A DNA stretch of 64,000 bases from Jannaschia formosa (GTDB taxonomy: Bacteria > Pseudomonadota > Alphaproteobacteria > Rhodobacterales > Rhodobacteraceae): positions 172,036-236,035 of the forward strand of contig NZ_QPLJ01000005.1 of NCBI RefSeq assembly GCF_003340555.1. The letters run 5' to 3'. Of the stretch, positions 9,543 to 17,819 are shown piece after piece. Positions within the stretch are counted from its first letter, which is position 1, and each line of letters begins with the position of its first letter. The translations under genes and the position numbers were made by a program. Under the pieces are notes generated by a model. It was given only the letters and a program-made list of their open reading frames with translations, was not told the DNA's origin and did no database searches.

Positions 9543-9600
9543 CTTCTTCCTGTGGCCGGAAATACTCCGGGGGTCCGGGGGCTGGCCCCCGGTCCCGCCC
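9543..9600 (-). repeat. Dispersed intergenic repeat, copy 2 (inverted)
   Basis: Reverse-strand copy of the element at 1144-1200, with the hairpin CCGGGGGC/GCCCCCGG, the AATACTCCGG core and CTTCCTGTGG. It occupies the mreB-mreC interval and could attenuate mreB transcripts or protect 3' ends. Confidence 0.8.
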
Positions 9601-9668
9601 CCTGCAACCCGCGCCGCCGCTCGCATCGCAGCGCGTGGCCGATCACATAGCCCAGAGGCCACCTGCCC

Positions 9669-10571
9669 ATGGCCCGCAATTCCGCCGAAGAGATCTACCA
9701 TCGGCCGCTCCGGCGGCTGCTGCTCGCGATCGTCTGCGTCGTGCTGGTCGCGCTGACGCTGCTCTGGCGCATCGACAACCCGCGGGCCGAGCGCGTCCGC
9801 GCCGCGGTGGTCGACCGCGTCGTGCCGGGCTTCGAATGGGCGCTCGCGCCGGTGACCTGGATCGGCCGGCTGATCGAGGATTTCGAGGGCTATGCCCGCG
9901 TCTACGAGCAGAACCAGGACCTCCGGCGCGAGCTGCGCCAGACCCAGGCCTGGCGCGAGGCCGCGATCCAGCTCGAGCAGGAGAACGCGCGCCTTCTCGA
10001 CCTCCTGAACGTCAAGCTCTCGCCGGACCTGACCTATGTGACCGGCGTGGTGCTGACCGATAGCGGCTCGCCGTTCCGCCGCTCGGTCCTGCTCAACATC
10101 GGGGCCGAGGACGGCATCCAGGACGGCTGGGCGGCGATGGACGGGCTGGGGCTGGTGGGCCGGATCGCGGGCGTGGGCGCCAGCACTTCACGCGTCATCC
10201 TGCTGACCGACGGCAACAGCCGCATCCCGGTGACCATCCAGCCCTCGGGCAAGCGCGCGATCCTCGCAGGCGACACGACCGTCGCGCCGGCGCTCGAATT
10301 CGTGGAAAATCCCGACGACGTCCGCGCAGGCGACCGCATCGTCACCTCGGGCGACGGCGGCGTGTTCCCGCCCGACCTGCTGGTCGGGCAGGTGGTGCGG
10401 ACCGTCGACGGGCGGCTGCGCGTGCGGCCCGCCGCCGAGATGGGCCGGCTGGAGTTCCTGCGCGTGCTGCGCACCCGCGAGCAGGGCGAGATAACCTCCA
10501 GCGGCGAGTTGCTGCTTCCGCGCGCGGCCGAGGTCCAGGGCCCGCCCCCGCCCCCGGGCGAGGGCGGCTGA
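9669..10571 (+). CDS. mreC: Rod shape-determining protein MreC
   Basis: A 300-residue bitopic inner-membrane protein. A cytoplasmic start is followed by one transmembrane helix at about residues 17-36 (LLLAIVCVVLVALTLLW). A periplasmic coiled coil follows (about 70-110, QNQDLRRELRQTQAWREAA), then the double beta-barrel MreC domain (VTGVVLTDSGSPFRRSVLLN, GLVGRIAGVGASTSRVILLTD, ILAGDTTVAPALEFV, VTSGDGGVFPPDLLVG). It scaffolds MreB, PBP2 and RodA in the elongasome. A Pro-rich tail ends it three bases before mreD. Confidence 0.96.
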   Translation: MARNSAEEIYHRPLRRLLLAIVCVVLVALTLLWRIDNPRAERVRAAVVDRVVPGFEWALAPVTWIGRLIEDFEGYARVYEQNQDLRRELRQTQAWREAAIQLEQENARLLDLLNVKLSPDLTYVTGVVLTDSGSPFRRSVLLNIGAEDGIQDGWAAMDGLGLVGRIAGVGASTSRVILLTDGNSRIPVTIQPSGKRAILAGDTTVAPALEFVENPDDVRAGDRIVTSGDGGVFPPDLLVGQVVRTVDGRLRVRPAAEMGRLEFLRVLRTREQGEITSSGELLLPRAAEVQGPPPPPGEGG

Positions 10572-10574
10572 GCC

Positions 10575-11102
10575 ATGGGGCCCTCGGCGATCTGGGGCTA
10601 CCGACTGACCTATGCGGGCCTGTCGGCGGCGATCCTGTTCTTCGCGCTGCTGCCCTTCGGGCCGCCCGACGACGGGGTGCCGGGGCCGGACCTGCTGCTG
10701 TGCCTGACCTTCGCCTGGATCCTGCGGCGCCCGGACTACGTGCCGGTCTGGCTGCTGGTGCCGGTCTTCCTGCTGGCCGACACGCTGCTGATGCGGCCCC
10801 TCGGTCTCTGGACGCTTCTCGCGCTGCTCGGCTCGGAATACCTGCGCCGCCGGGTCGACCATACCGAGGTCAGGACCTTCTGGTCCGAGGTCGCTGCCGT
10901 CAGCGGCGTCATCATCGGCGTCTTCGTGGTCAACCATCTGGCGATGCTGCTGCTTCTTGCCGAGACCGCCCCCCTGCTCAGCCAGGGCTTGCACCTTCTC
11001 GCGACCGTTGTCTTCTACCCGCTGACTGCCATATTCTCACAACTGATCGGCGTGCGGCGCCTCGCCCCCGGAGAGCTGGACACTCTGGGCACGAGAGCCT
11101 GA
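10575..11102 (+). CDS. mreD: Rod shape-determining membrane protein MreD
   Basis: A 175-residue integral membrane protein with about five hydrophobic segments (for example LSAAILFFALLPFG, VWLLVPVFLLADTLLM and LAMLLLLAETAPLL). It starts three bases after the mreC stop and ends 22 bases before the PBP2 gene. MreD proteins are poorly conserved in sequence; size, topology and position between mreC and mrdA decide the assignment. It is part of the membrane-embedded elongation complex. Confidence 0.92.
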   Translation: MGPSAIWGYRLTYAGLSAAILFFALLPFGPPDDGVPGPDLLLCLTFAWILRRPDYVPVWLLVPVFLLADTLLMRPLGLWTLLALLGSEYLRRRVDHTEVRTFWSEVAAVSGVIIGVFVVNHLAMLLLLAETAPLLSQGLHLLATVVFYPLTAIFSQLIGVRRLAPGELDTLGTRA

Positions 11103-11124
11103 GAGCCCCGGCCGGAGACAGCCC

Positions 11125-13065
11125 ATGAAGCGCAATCCTCAGGAACTGAGCCTCTCGACCCGCCGCATCACCCGCCGCGCGCTGGTGACGGGCGGGTTGA
11201 TGACCGCGTTCAGCGGGCTGCTGGTGGCGCGGATGAACCACCTGCAGGTCGACCAGGCGCAGGAGTTCCTGCTCCTGGCGGAGGAGAACCGGATCAAGGT
11301 CCGGCTGCTCGCCCCCGCGCGCGGCGTCATCTTCGACCGCAACGGCCGGATCCTCGCCGGGAACGAGCAAATCTATCGCGTCTCGATGATCCGCGAGGAT
11401 GCCGACGACGTCGATCAGACGATCACCCGCCTGCGCGGCCTCGTCCGGCTGGACGAGGAAGCGCTGCAGCGCGCCATCCGCGAGATGGACCGCCGCCCGC
11501 ACCAGGCCGTCACCCTGGCCGACCGGCTGACCTGGGAGGAGCTGTCGACCATCGCCGTGAACGTCCCCGCGCTGCCGGGGATCACGCCTGAGGTCGGGCT
11601 GAGCCGGGTCTACCCGATGGGCGCCGACTATGCCCATGTCATCGGCTATGTCGGCCGCGTCTCGGAACGCGACCTCGAGAACGAGGAGGACGACGACCCG
11701 CTGCTCCAGACGCCGCAGTTCCAGATCGGCAAGATCGGCACCGAGCGCCGGCTGGAGAGCGTGCTGCGCGGCAAGGCCGGGTCGCGGCGGGTCGAGCAGA
11801 ATGCCGCCGGGCGGATCATGCGCGAGCTGGGGCGCACGCCCGGCCAGTCGGGCAAGGACGTGCAGCTGACCATCGACGCCGGCCTCCAGAACTTCATCCA
11901 GGCCCGCCTCGGAAACGAGAGCGCCAGCGCCGTGGTCATGGACGTGACCAATGGCGACGTGCTGGCCGCCGTGTCCTCGCCCAGCTACGACCCGAACCTC
12001 TTCGTCTCGGGCATCTCGGTGCCCGACTACGCGGAGTTGCGCGATAACGAGCGGCGGCCGCTGCACAACAAGATCGTCCAGGGCCTCTATCCCCCCGGCT
12101 CCACCTTCAAGATGGTGACCCTGCTCGCCGCGATGGAGGCCGGAGAGGTCACCGCCGGCGAGACCGTCTACTGCCCCGGCTATCTCACCGTCTCGAACCG
12201 CCGCTTCCACTGCTGGAAGCGGGGCGGCCACGGCGCGGTGGACGCGGCCAAGTCGCTGCGGGAAAGCTGCGACGTCTACTACTACGAGATGGCGCAGCGG
12301 GCCGGGATCGACCGGATCGCGGCGATGGCGCACAAGCTGGGGCTCGGCGTCGCCCATGACATCGAGATGACCTCCGTCTCCGAGGGGCTGATCCCGACCC
12401 GCGAGTGGAAGCGCCTGCGCCGCGGAGAGGCCTGGCGGATCGGCGACAGCCTCAACGCCTCGATCGGGCAGGGCTACGTCCTGACCTCGCCGCTGCAGCT
12501 TGCCGTGATGACCGCGCGCCTCGCCTCGGGGCTCGAGGTGACGCCGCGGCTCGTCCGCAGCATCGGCGGCGAGCCGCAGCCCTCGGGCGTGAAGCGTCCG
12601 CTCGATATTCCCCGCTCCCTGCTCGAGAAGCAGCGCGATGCCATGTACCAGGTCGTCAACGGTCGCGGCGGCACCGCCGGCCGCAGCCGCTTCGACCTGA
12701 ACGGGGTGAAATGGGCGGGCAAGACCGGCACCTCGCAGGTCCGCAACATCACCGCGGCCGAGCGGGCGCGCGGCGTGTTCCGCAACGAGGACCTGCCCTG
12801 GCGGCGGCGCGACCACGCGCTGTTCGTGGGCTATGCGCCGCATGACGACCCGAAATATGCGATCTCGGTCGTCGTCGAACATGGCGGCGGCGGCTCGGCC
12901 GCAGCGGCGCCGGTGGCGCGCGACATCATGCTCTACGCGCTGCACGGCGGGATGCCGCCGCTGGAGGCCTATCCCTCGGATCAGCGCGGCCAGATCGAGG
13001 AGCTTTTCGCGGGGCTGGTCCTGAACCCCTCCCTGGCCGCGGCCAAGGGGACCTCCGAGGCGTGA
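11125..13065 (+). CDS. mrdA: Peptidoglycan transpeptidase PBP2
   Basis: A 646-residue class B penicillin-binding protein that cross-links peptidoglycan during cell elongation. One N-terminal membrane anchor lies near residues 17-36. The dimerisation/pedestal domain includes APARGVIFDRNGRILAGN. The transpeptidase domain has the active-site S326-T-F-K329, the second motif S381-C-D383 (the common SxN is SxD here) and K533-T-G535. It is the elongation-specific partner of RodA, whose start codon overlaps this stop. Beta-lactams such as mecillinam target this family. Confidence 0.97.
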   Translation: MKRNPQELSLSTRRITRRALVTGGLMTAFSGLLVARMNHLQVDQAQEFLLLAEENRIKVRLLAPARGVIFDRNGRILAGNEQIYRVSMIREDADDVDQTITRLRGLVRLDEEALQRAIREMDRRPHQAVTLADRLTWEELSTIAVNVPALPGITPEVGLSRVYPMGADYAHVIGYVGRVSERDLENEEDDDPLLQTPQFQIGKIGTERRLESVLRGKAGSRRVEQNAAGRIMRELGRTPGQSGKDVQLTIDAGLQNFIQARLGNESASAVVMDVTNGDVLAAVSSPSYDPNLFVSGISVPDYAELRDNERRPLHNKIVQGLYPPGSTFKMVTLLAAMEAGEVTAGETVYCPGYLTVSNRRFHCWKRGGHGAVDAAKSLRESCDVYYYEMAQRAGIDRIAAMAHKLGLGVAHDIEMTSVSEGLIPTREWKRLRRGEAWRIGDSLNASIGQGYVLTSPLQLAVMTARLASGLEVTPRLVRSIGGEPQPSGVKRPLDIPRSLLEKQRDAMYQVVNGRGGTAGRSRFDLNGVKWAGKTGTSQVRNITAAERARGVFRNEDLPWRRRDHALFVGYAPHDDPKYAISVVVEHGGGGSAAAAPVARDIMLYALHGGMPPLEAYPSDQRGQIEELFAGLVLNPSLAAAKGTSEA

Positions 13066-14228
13066 GCTATCTCGAATACAACGTCGCCCGCGTCCCGCAG
13101 GGGCTGCAGAAGGTGCTGGCGCTCAACTGGGCGCTGGTCCTTCTGATCACGGCGACGGCCGGGATCGGGTTCATCGTGCTCTACTCCGTCTCGGGCGGGG
13201 ACTGGCGCTGGGCCGAGCCTCAGATGAAGCGCTTCGTCCTGGGCCTCGCTGTGATGTTCGTCGTGGCCATGATCCCGATCTGGTTCTGGCGCAACGTCTC
13301 GGCGCTGCTCTTCGCGGTGACGCTGGCCCTGCTGGTGGCGGTGGAGCTGGTCGGGGTGTCGGGCGGCGGCGCGCAGCGCTGGATCGACCTGGGCTTCATG
13401 CGCCTGCAGCCGTCCGAACTGATGAAGGTCACGATGGTGATGATGCTGGCGGCCTATTACGACTGGCTCCCGCCCTCGAAGGTGAGCCGCCTGCAATGGG
13501 TGCTGCTGCCGGTCGTGCTGATCCTCATTCCGGTCTTCCTGGTCCTGCAGCAGCCCGATCTCGGCACCGCAATCCTGCTTCTGACGGGCGGCGGGGCGGT
13601 GATGTTCCTGGCCGGCGTCCACTGGGCCTATTTCGCCACGGTGATCGCTGCGGGGGTGGGGCTGGTGACGGCGGTGCTCAGGTCGCGGGGGACGGATTGG
13701 CAGCTTCTCAAGGACTACCAGTACCGCCGCATCGACACCTTCCTCGACCCCGAGAGCGACCCGCTGGGCGCGGGCTACCACATCACCCAGTCGAAGATCG
13801 CGCTGGGCTCGGGCGGCTGGACGGGGAAGGGGTTCATGCAGGGGTCGCAGGCGCGGCTGAACTTCCTGCCCGAGAAGCATACCGACTTCATCTTCACCAC
13901 CCTCGCCGAGGAGTTCGGCTTCGTCGGCGGCCTGTCGCTGCTGCTGCTCTACATGCTGATCATCGCCTTCTGCGTGGCCAGCGCGATGCGCAACAAGGAC
14001 CGCTACGCTTCGCTGGTGACGCTGGGGGTCGCGGTGACGTTCTTCCTGTTCTTCGCGGTCAACATGTCGATGGTGATGGGCATGGCCCCCGTCGTCGGCG
14101 TCCCGCTGCCGCTGGTCAGCTACGGCGGCTCGGCCATGGTGGTGCTGATGCTGGCTTTTGGGGTGGTGCAGTCGGCCCATGTCCACCGTCCGCGGGCGGC
14201 GGGCGAGGGGCGGCTGCTGCGCCGATAG
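13062..14228 (+). CDS. rodA: Rod-shape SEDS peptidoglycan polymerase RodA
   Basis: A 388-residue multi-pass SEDS glycosyltransferase that polymerises lipid II into glycan strands. The GTG start overlaps the mrdA TGA by four bases (GTGA), so translation is coupled. About ten hydrophobic helices are visible. Conserved segments are GGAQRWIDLGFMRLQPSELMK, QQPDLGTAILLL, the catalytic-Asp loop region YQYRRIDTFLDPESDPLGAGYH, LPEKHTDFIFTTLAEEFGF and the SYGGSAM motif near the C-terminus. It forms the catalytic pair with PBP2. Confidence 0.97.
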   Translation: MSYLEYNVARVPQGLQKVLALNWALVLLITATAGIGFIVLYSVSGGDWRWAEPQMKRFVLGLAVMFVVAMIPIWFWRNVSALLFAVTLALLVAVELVGVSGGGAQRWIDLGFMRLQPSELMKVTMVMMLAAYYDWLPPSKVSRLQWVLLPVVLILIPVFLVLQQPDLGTAILLLTGGGAVMFLAGVHWAYFATVIAAGVGLVTAVLRSRGTDWQLLKDYQYRRIDTFLDPESDPLGAGYHITQSKIALGSGGWTGKGFMQGSQARLNFLPEKHTDFIFTTLAEEFGFVGGLSLLLLYMLIIAFCVASAMRNKDRYASLVTLGVAVTFFLFFAVNMSMVMGMAPVVGVPLPLVSYGGSAMVVLMLAFGVVQSAHVHRPRAAGEGRLLRR

Positions 14229-14337
14229 GGGCAATGCCGTGTCCTTCGCGGTCCCGAACCATGCTTGTGCACGGATCGCCCTGTGATGCGGCGACGTGCG
14301 CGTTATCTGTGCGGCAACGCAACGCACGGAGCCTACC

Positions 14338-15255
14338 ATGACCGACAAGCACATCACCGGCCTGCACCATGTCACGGCCATCTCCGGCCCGCCCCAGGCG
14401 AATGTCGATTTCTTCACCAGGCTGCTGGACCAGCGGCTGGTGAAGAAGACCGTCAACTTCGACGATCCGGGCACCTATCACCTCTACTACGGCAACCGCA
14501 CCGCCGATCCCGGCACGATCCTGACCTTCTTCCCCTTCGTCGGCGCCCGACCGGGTCGGCCGGGGCCGGGCATGGCGTCCGCCTACGGCTACTCGGTCGG
14601 GGCCGACGTGTTCGACCACTGGACGAAGGAGGTGGCCGCGCGCGGGGCGAAGGTCTCCGACCCGGTGGAACGCTTCGGCCAGTCCGTCGTCAGCGTCACC
14701 GATCCCGACGGCGCGGCCGTGGAGCTCATAGCGGAGCCGGGCTCCCATGACCCGGCCGAGGGCGGGTTCCACTCGACGACGCTCTGGCTGCACGATCTCG
14801 GGCCGACGCAGCGGCTTCTGGTCGATCACATGGGCTACGAGGAGGCCGGCCACGAAAGCGCCGGCGGCGTGGAGCGTCTGCGCCTGAAGGCGCCGGGCGA
14901 CGCGCGCGGGACGGTCGTCGACCTCTACCGCGAGGACGGTGCCCGGCGCGGCGTGCCGGGGGCGGGGACGATCCACCATGTCGCCTTCCGTGCGAGGGAC
15001 GATGCCGACCAGCTCGATTGGCGCGACCGGATGCTGCGGGCGGGGATGCAGGTGACGCCGGTGATCGACCGCCAGTATTTTAACGCCATCTACTTCCGCG
15101 AGCCGGGCGGCGTCCTGTTCGAGATCGCCACCGATCCGCCGGGCTTCACCCGCGACGAGCCGCTCGAAAGCCTCGGGCAGGCGCTGAAGCTGCCGGATCA
15201 GTACGAACCGATCCGCGACCGGATCGAGGCCGCCCTGCCGAGGATCAAGGCATGA
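14338..15255 (+). CDS. VOC-family ring-cleaving dioxygenase-like protein (MhqO type)
   Basis: A 305-residue protein with two vicinal-oxygen-chelate domains, about residues 5-145 and 155-285. The first begins ITGLHHVTAISG (metal-ligand His). The second has GTIHHVAFRARDDADQLDWR, and a late Glu ligand lies in GGVLFEIATDPPGF. This matches the MhqO/YkcA class of putative ring-cleaving dioxygenases linked to quinone and phenol detoxification in Bacillus. The start was chosen at the ATG with GGAG six bases upstream rather than the longer frame. Its stop overlaps the next gene's start. Confidence 0.85.
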   Translation: MTDKHITGLHHVTAISGPPQANVDFFTRLLDQRLVKKTVNFDDPGTYHLYYGNRTADPGTILTFFPFVGARPGRPGPGMASAYGYSVGADVFDHWTKEVAARGAKVSDPVERFGQSVVSVTDPDGAAVELIAEPGSHDPAEGGFHSTTLWLHDLGPTQRLLVDHMGYEEAGHESAGGVERLRLKAPGDARGTVVDLYREDGARRGVPGAGTIHHVAFRARDDADQLDWRDRMLRAGMQVTPVIDRQYFNAIYFREPGGVLFEIATDPPGFTRDEPLESLGQALKLPDQYEPIRDRIEAALPRIKA

Positions 15256-15839
15256 GAGGCCTCGTCCTCCTGCACGGGCGGGGCGGGTCTGGCCGCGACA
15301 TGCGCGGCCTGCTCGCCCCGCTGGGCGCCGAGGGGCTGGCCGTGGCCGCCCCCGAGGCGCCGGGCAACTCCTGGTGGCCGACCTCGTTTCTCGCGCCGAT
15401 GGCGCAGATGGAGGCGCCCCTGGCGCGCGGGCTGGCGGCGGTCGACGCCGCGGTCGACGGGCTCGGCCTGCCGCGGGGCGAGGTGGCGGTACTGGGCTTC
15501 AGCCAGGGCGCCTGCCTCGCGCTGGAATACGCCGCGCGGCGGGGGCAGGGTCTCGGCGCCGTCATCGCGCTCTCCGGCGGGCTGGTGGGCAGCGCCGATG
15601 CGCCGGGCGAGGTCTATGGCCACGGCGAGAAGGCGCTCGACTACGACAGCGGCCTGACGGGCCTGCGCGCCCTCGTCACCTGCCACGAGCGCGACCCGCA
15701 TATCCCGCTCGTGCGGGCCGAACGCAGCGCCGGGGTGCTTGCCGCCCTCGGCGCCGAGGCGCGCTTCATCGCCCATCCCGGAGCAGGGCACCAGCCGATG
15801 CCCGACGGGATCGCGGCGGCGCGCGCCCTGCTCTCCTGA
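15252..15839 (+). CDS. Alpha/beta hydrolase, MhqD-like carboxylesterase
   Basis: A 195-residue serine hydrolase of the phospholipase/carboxylesterase family. The oxyanion region is LVLLHGRGGSGRDM. The nucleophile is S84 in GFSQGA, the acid is likely in CHERDPHIPL, and the His lies in GAGHQPMPDG. It overlaps the dioxygenase-like gene by ATGA, giving the same pairing as mhqO and mhqD in Bacillus, where both belong to the quinone-stress response. The substrate is not determinable here. A strong hairpin follows. Confidence 0.85.
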   Translation: MRGLVLLHGRGGSGRDMRGLLAPLGAEGLAVAAPEAPGNSWWPTSFLAPMAQMEAPLARGLAAVDAAVDGLGLPRGEVAVLGFSQGACLALEYAARRGQGLGAVIALSGGLVGSADAPGEVYGHGEKALDYDSGLTGLRALVTCHERDPHIPLVRAERSAGVLAALGAEARFIAHPGAGHQPMPDGIAAARALLS

Positions 15840-15843
15840 AACG

Positions 15844-15869
15844 AAAAGGGCCGCCCCGAGGGGCGGCCC
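15844..15869 (-). terminator. Rho-independent terminator between converging genes
   Basis: GGGCCGCCCC (15848-15857) and GGGGCGGCCC (15860-15869) form a near-perfect stem. On the minus strand it is followed by TTTT (15847-15844), so it best ends the Bax-inhibitor gene. It may also stop plus-strand transcripts. Confidence 0.85.
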
Positions 15870-15893
15870 GTCGTCGTCAGGTGCAGTTCGCGA

Positions 15894-16676
15894 TCACTCG
15901 CGCTGGCCGAAGAGCGAGAGCAGCATCATGAACATGTTGATGAAGTTCAGATACAGGCTCAGCGCGCCCATGATGGCCGACTTGCCCAGCCACTCCGTGT
16001 CGCCATGCGCGGCGTGGGCGACGTATTCGGTCTTGATCCGCTGCGTGTCGTAGGCGGTCAGGCCCGCGAAGATCAGCACGCCGATGGCGGAGATCGCGAA
16101 GGCCAGGCCCGAGGACTGCAGGAACAGGTTCACGAGCATCGCGACGATCAGGCCGATCAGGCCCATCATCAGGAAAGTGCCCATCGCCGACAGGTCCTTC
16201 TTCGTCGTGTAGCCGTAGAGGCTGAGCGACGCGAAGGCGATCGCGGTGATCAGGAAGATCTGGGCGATCGAGGTGCCGGTGAAGACCAGGAAGATCGACG
16301 AGATCGACAGGCCCATCACGGCGGCGAAGGCGTAGAAGGCCGTCTGTGCGGCGGCGGCCGATATGCGGTTGATCGCGGCCGACAGGCCGAAGACGAAGAT
16401 CAGCGGCGCGAACATGATGACCCAGCGCAGCGGCGAGGTGTAGATCGCGGCGCCGGTGGCGGTCAGGTAGGTATCCGTGCCGATCTGGCCGACGGCCAGC
16501 GACGGGTCGGTCGTCGTCGCCAGGCCCGAGATGGCCCAGGCGGCGGCGAAGGTGATGAGCATGCCCACGGACATCGTGCCGTAGACCTTGTTCATGTGGG
16601 CGCGAAGGCCCTCGTCGATTTCGGCCGCGCGGGCGCCGGAAATCGAGCCGGTCCGCAAGGCGTCGAATTGTGCCAT
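15894..16676 (-). CDS. Bax inhibitor-1/YccA family membrane protein
   Basis: A 260-residue protein with seven hydrophobic helices after a charged N-terminal tail (MAQFDALRTGSISGARAAE). Family signatures are MNKVYGTMSVGMLITFAAAW, FAFAAVMGLSISSIF, YGYTTKKDLSAMGTFLMMG and the late IFAGLTAYDTQRIK with its Asp pair (calcium-leak channel region in BI-1). It ends LYLNFINMFMMLLSLFGQRE, typical of the group. The start ATG has GGAGGAG four bases upstream, so the longer frame is not used. E. coli relatives (YccA, YbhL) modulate FtsH or ion leak. Confidence 0.93.
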   Translation of the reverse strand: MAQFDALRTGSISGARAAEIDEGLRAHMNKVYGTMSVGMLITFAAAWAISGLATTTDPSLAVGQIGTDTYLTATGAAIYTSPLRWVIMFAPLIFVFGLSAAINRISAAAAQTAFYAFAAVMGLSISSIFLVFTGTSIAQIFLITAIAFASLSLYGYTTKKDLSAMGTFLMMGLIGLIVAMLVNLFLQSSGLAFAISAIGVLIFAGLTAYDTQRIKTEYVAHAAHGDTEWLGKSAIMGALSLYLNFINMFMMLLSLFGQRE

Positions 16677-16925
16677 GGAACTCCTCCAGAGTGAAACGGT
16701 GCAAGGGCGCTGCATGCACTCCCTCGAGGGGGAATATCGGCGTGGACGGGCTTCAGTTCAAGCAGGCGATCTCTTGGAAACAGCCGGTTTCGATTGATTT
16801 TGCCTATCGTGGCCCGGCAACCACCCTATCCATGCGCCATCACGCCCCGTGATCTTGCGAATGACGACATTCGATTTCCCGAACGCGCGTGCCGCGGCTA
16901 ACCTCTGCCGCGAAAGGAGCCGCCC

Positions 16926-17819
16926 ATGCCCCGCAACCTCGACCTCACCGCGCTGCGCGCCTTCGCCACCGTCGCCTCGACCGGCGGCGTGACCCGCGCC
17001 GCGGCCCTGCTGAACCTGACGCAATCGGCGGTGTCGATGCAGGTCAAGCGGCTGGAGGACGCGCTCGACGCCACCTTGCTGGAGCGGACGAGTCGCGGCA
17101 TGCGGCTGACGCCCGAGGGCGAGAACGCGCTGGGCACGGCGCGGCGGATGCTGGCGCTGAACGACGAGCTGCTGGACCGGATGCGCGGCGCCTCGTCGGA
17201 CGGGGAGATCCGGCTGGGCGTGCCCCACGACATCGTGCCGCGCGCGATCCCGGACGTGCTGCGCGCCTTTGCCGCGGACTATCCCCGGGTGCGGATCACG
17301 CTGGTCTCCTCGATCACCTCGGCGCTGCACGAGGCCTTCGCCGCCGGAGAGCTCGACGTGATGCTGGGCACCGAGACGGCCGCGCGCGAGGGCGGCGAGG
17401 AGATCATCCGCATGCCGCTCATCTGGGTTGGAGCCGAGGACGGGCGCGCCTGGCGGCAGCGGCCCCTGCGGCTCGCCTTCGAGCAGCAATGCGTCTTCCG
17501 GACTGCCGCGCAGGCCGCGCTGGACCGCGCCGGCATCGCCTGGGAATTGGCGCTGAGCGCCTCCTCCAGCCGCGCCATCGACGCGAGCGTCGCCGCGGAC
17601 CTCGCCTGCCACGTCGTCATCGACGGCTTCGACACCGCCGAGCTGACCCCCGTCGCCCATGGCGGCGCACTGCCCGAGATCGGCGACGTGGCAGTCACGC
17701 TCTACACCGTGCAGACGGAGCGCGACCCGGCGCGCGAGCGGCTGCTCGACCTGCTGCGCCAGTCCTATGGCGCGCTCAGGTCGTCACGACGACCTTCCCT
17801 GTCGATCGTCGCGTCCTGA
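16926..17819 (+). CDS. LysR-family transcriptional regulator
   Basis: A 297-residue LTTR. The winged helix spans residues 1-62 (LDLTALRAFATVASTGGVTR, AALLNLTQSAVSMQVKRLED, RTSRGMRLTPEGE). A linker helix follows, then a periplasmic-binding-like effector domain (LGVPHDIVPRAIPDVLRAFA, LDVMLGTET). AAAGGAG precedes the ATG. Its last 44 bases overlap the end of a quinone oxidoreductase gene on the other strand. LysR proteins usually control a divergent neighbour; here the divergent neighbour is the Bax-inhibitor-like gene, 249 bases away. Target and inducer are unknown. Confidence 0.92.
   Translation: MPRNLDLTALRAFATVASTGGVTRAAALLNLTQSAVSMQVKRLEDALDATLLERTSRGMRLTPEGENALGTARRMLALNDELLDRMRGASSDGEIRLGVPHDIVPRAIPDVLRAFAADYPRVRITLVSSITSALHEAFAAGELDVMLGTETAAREGGEEIIRMPLIWVGAEDGRAWRQRPLRLAFEQQCVFRTAAQAALDRAGIAWELALSASSSRAIDASVAADLACHVVIDGFDTAELTPVAHGGALPEIGDVAVTLYTVQTERDPARERLLDLLRQSYGALRSSRRPSLSIVAS

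Noticed and set aside
10978-12945. Minus-strand open frame of 655 codons opposite mrdA
   Set aside because: It is antisense to a complete PBP2 with all active-site motifs. The antisense product has no recognisable domain.
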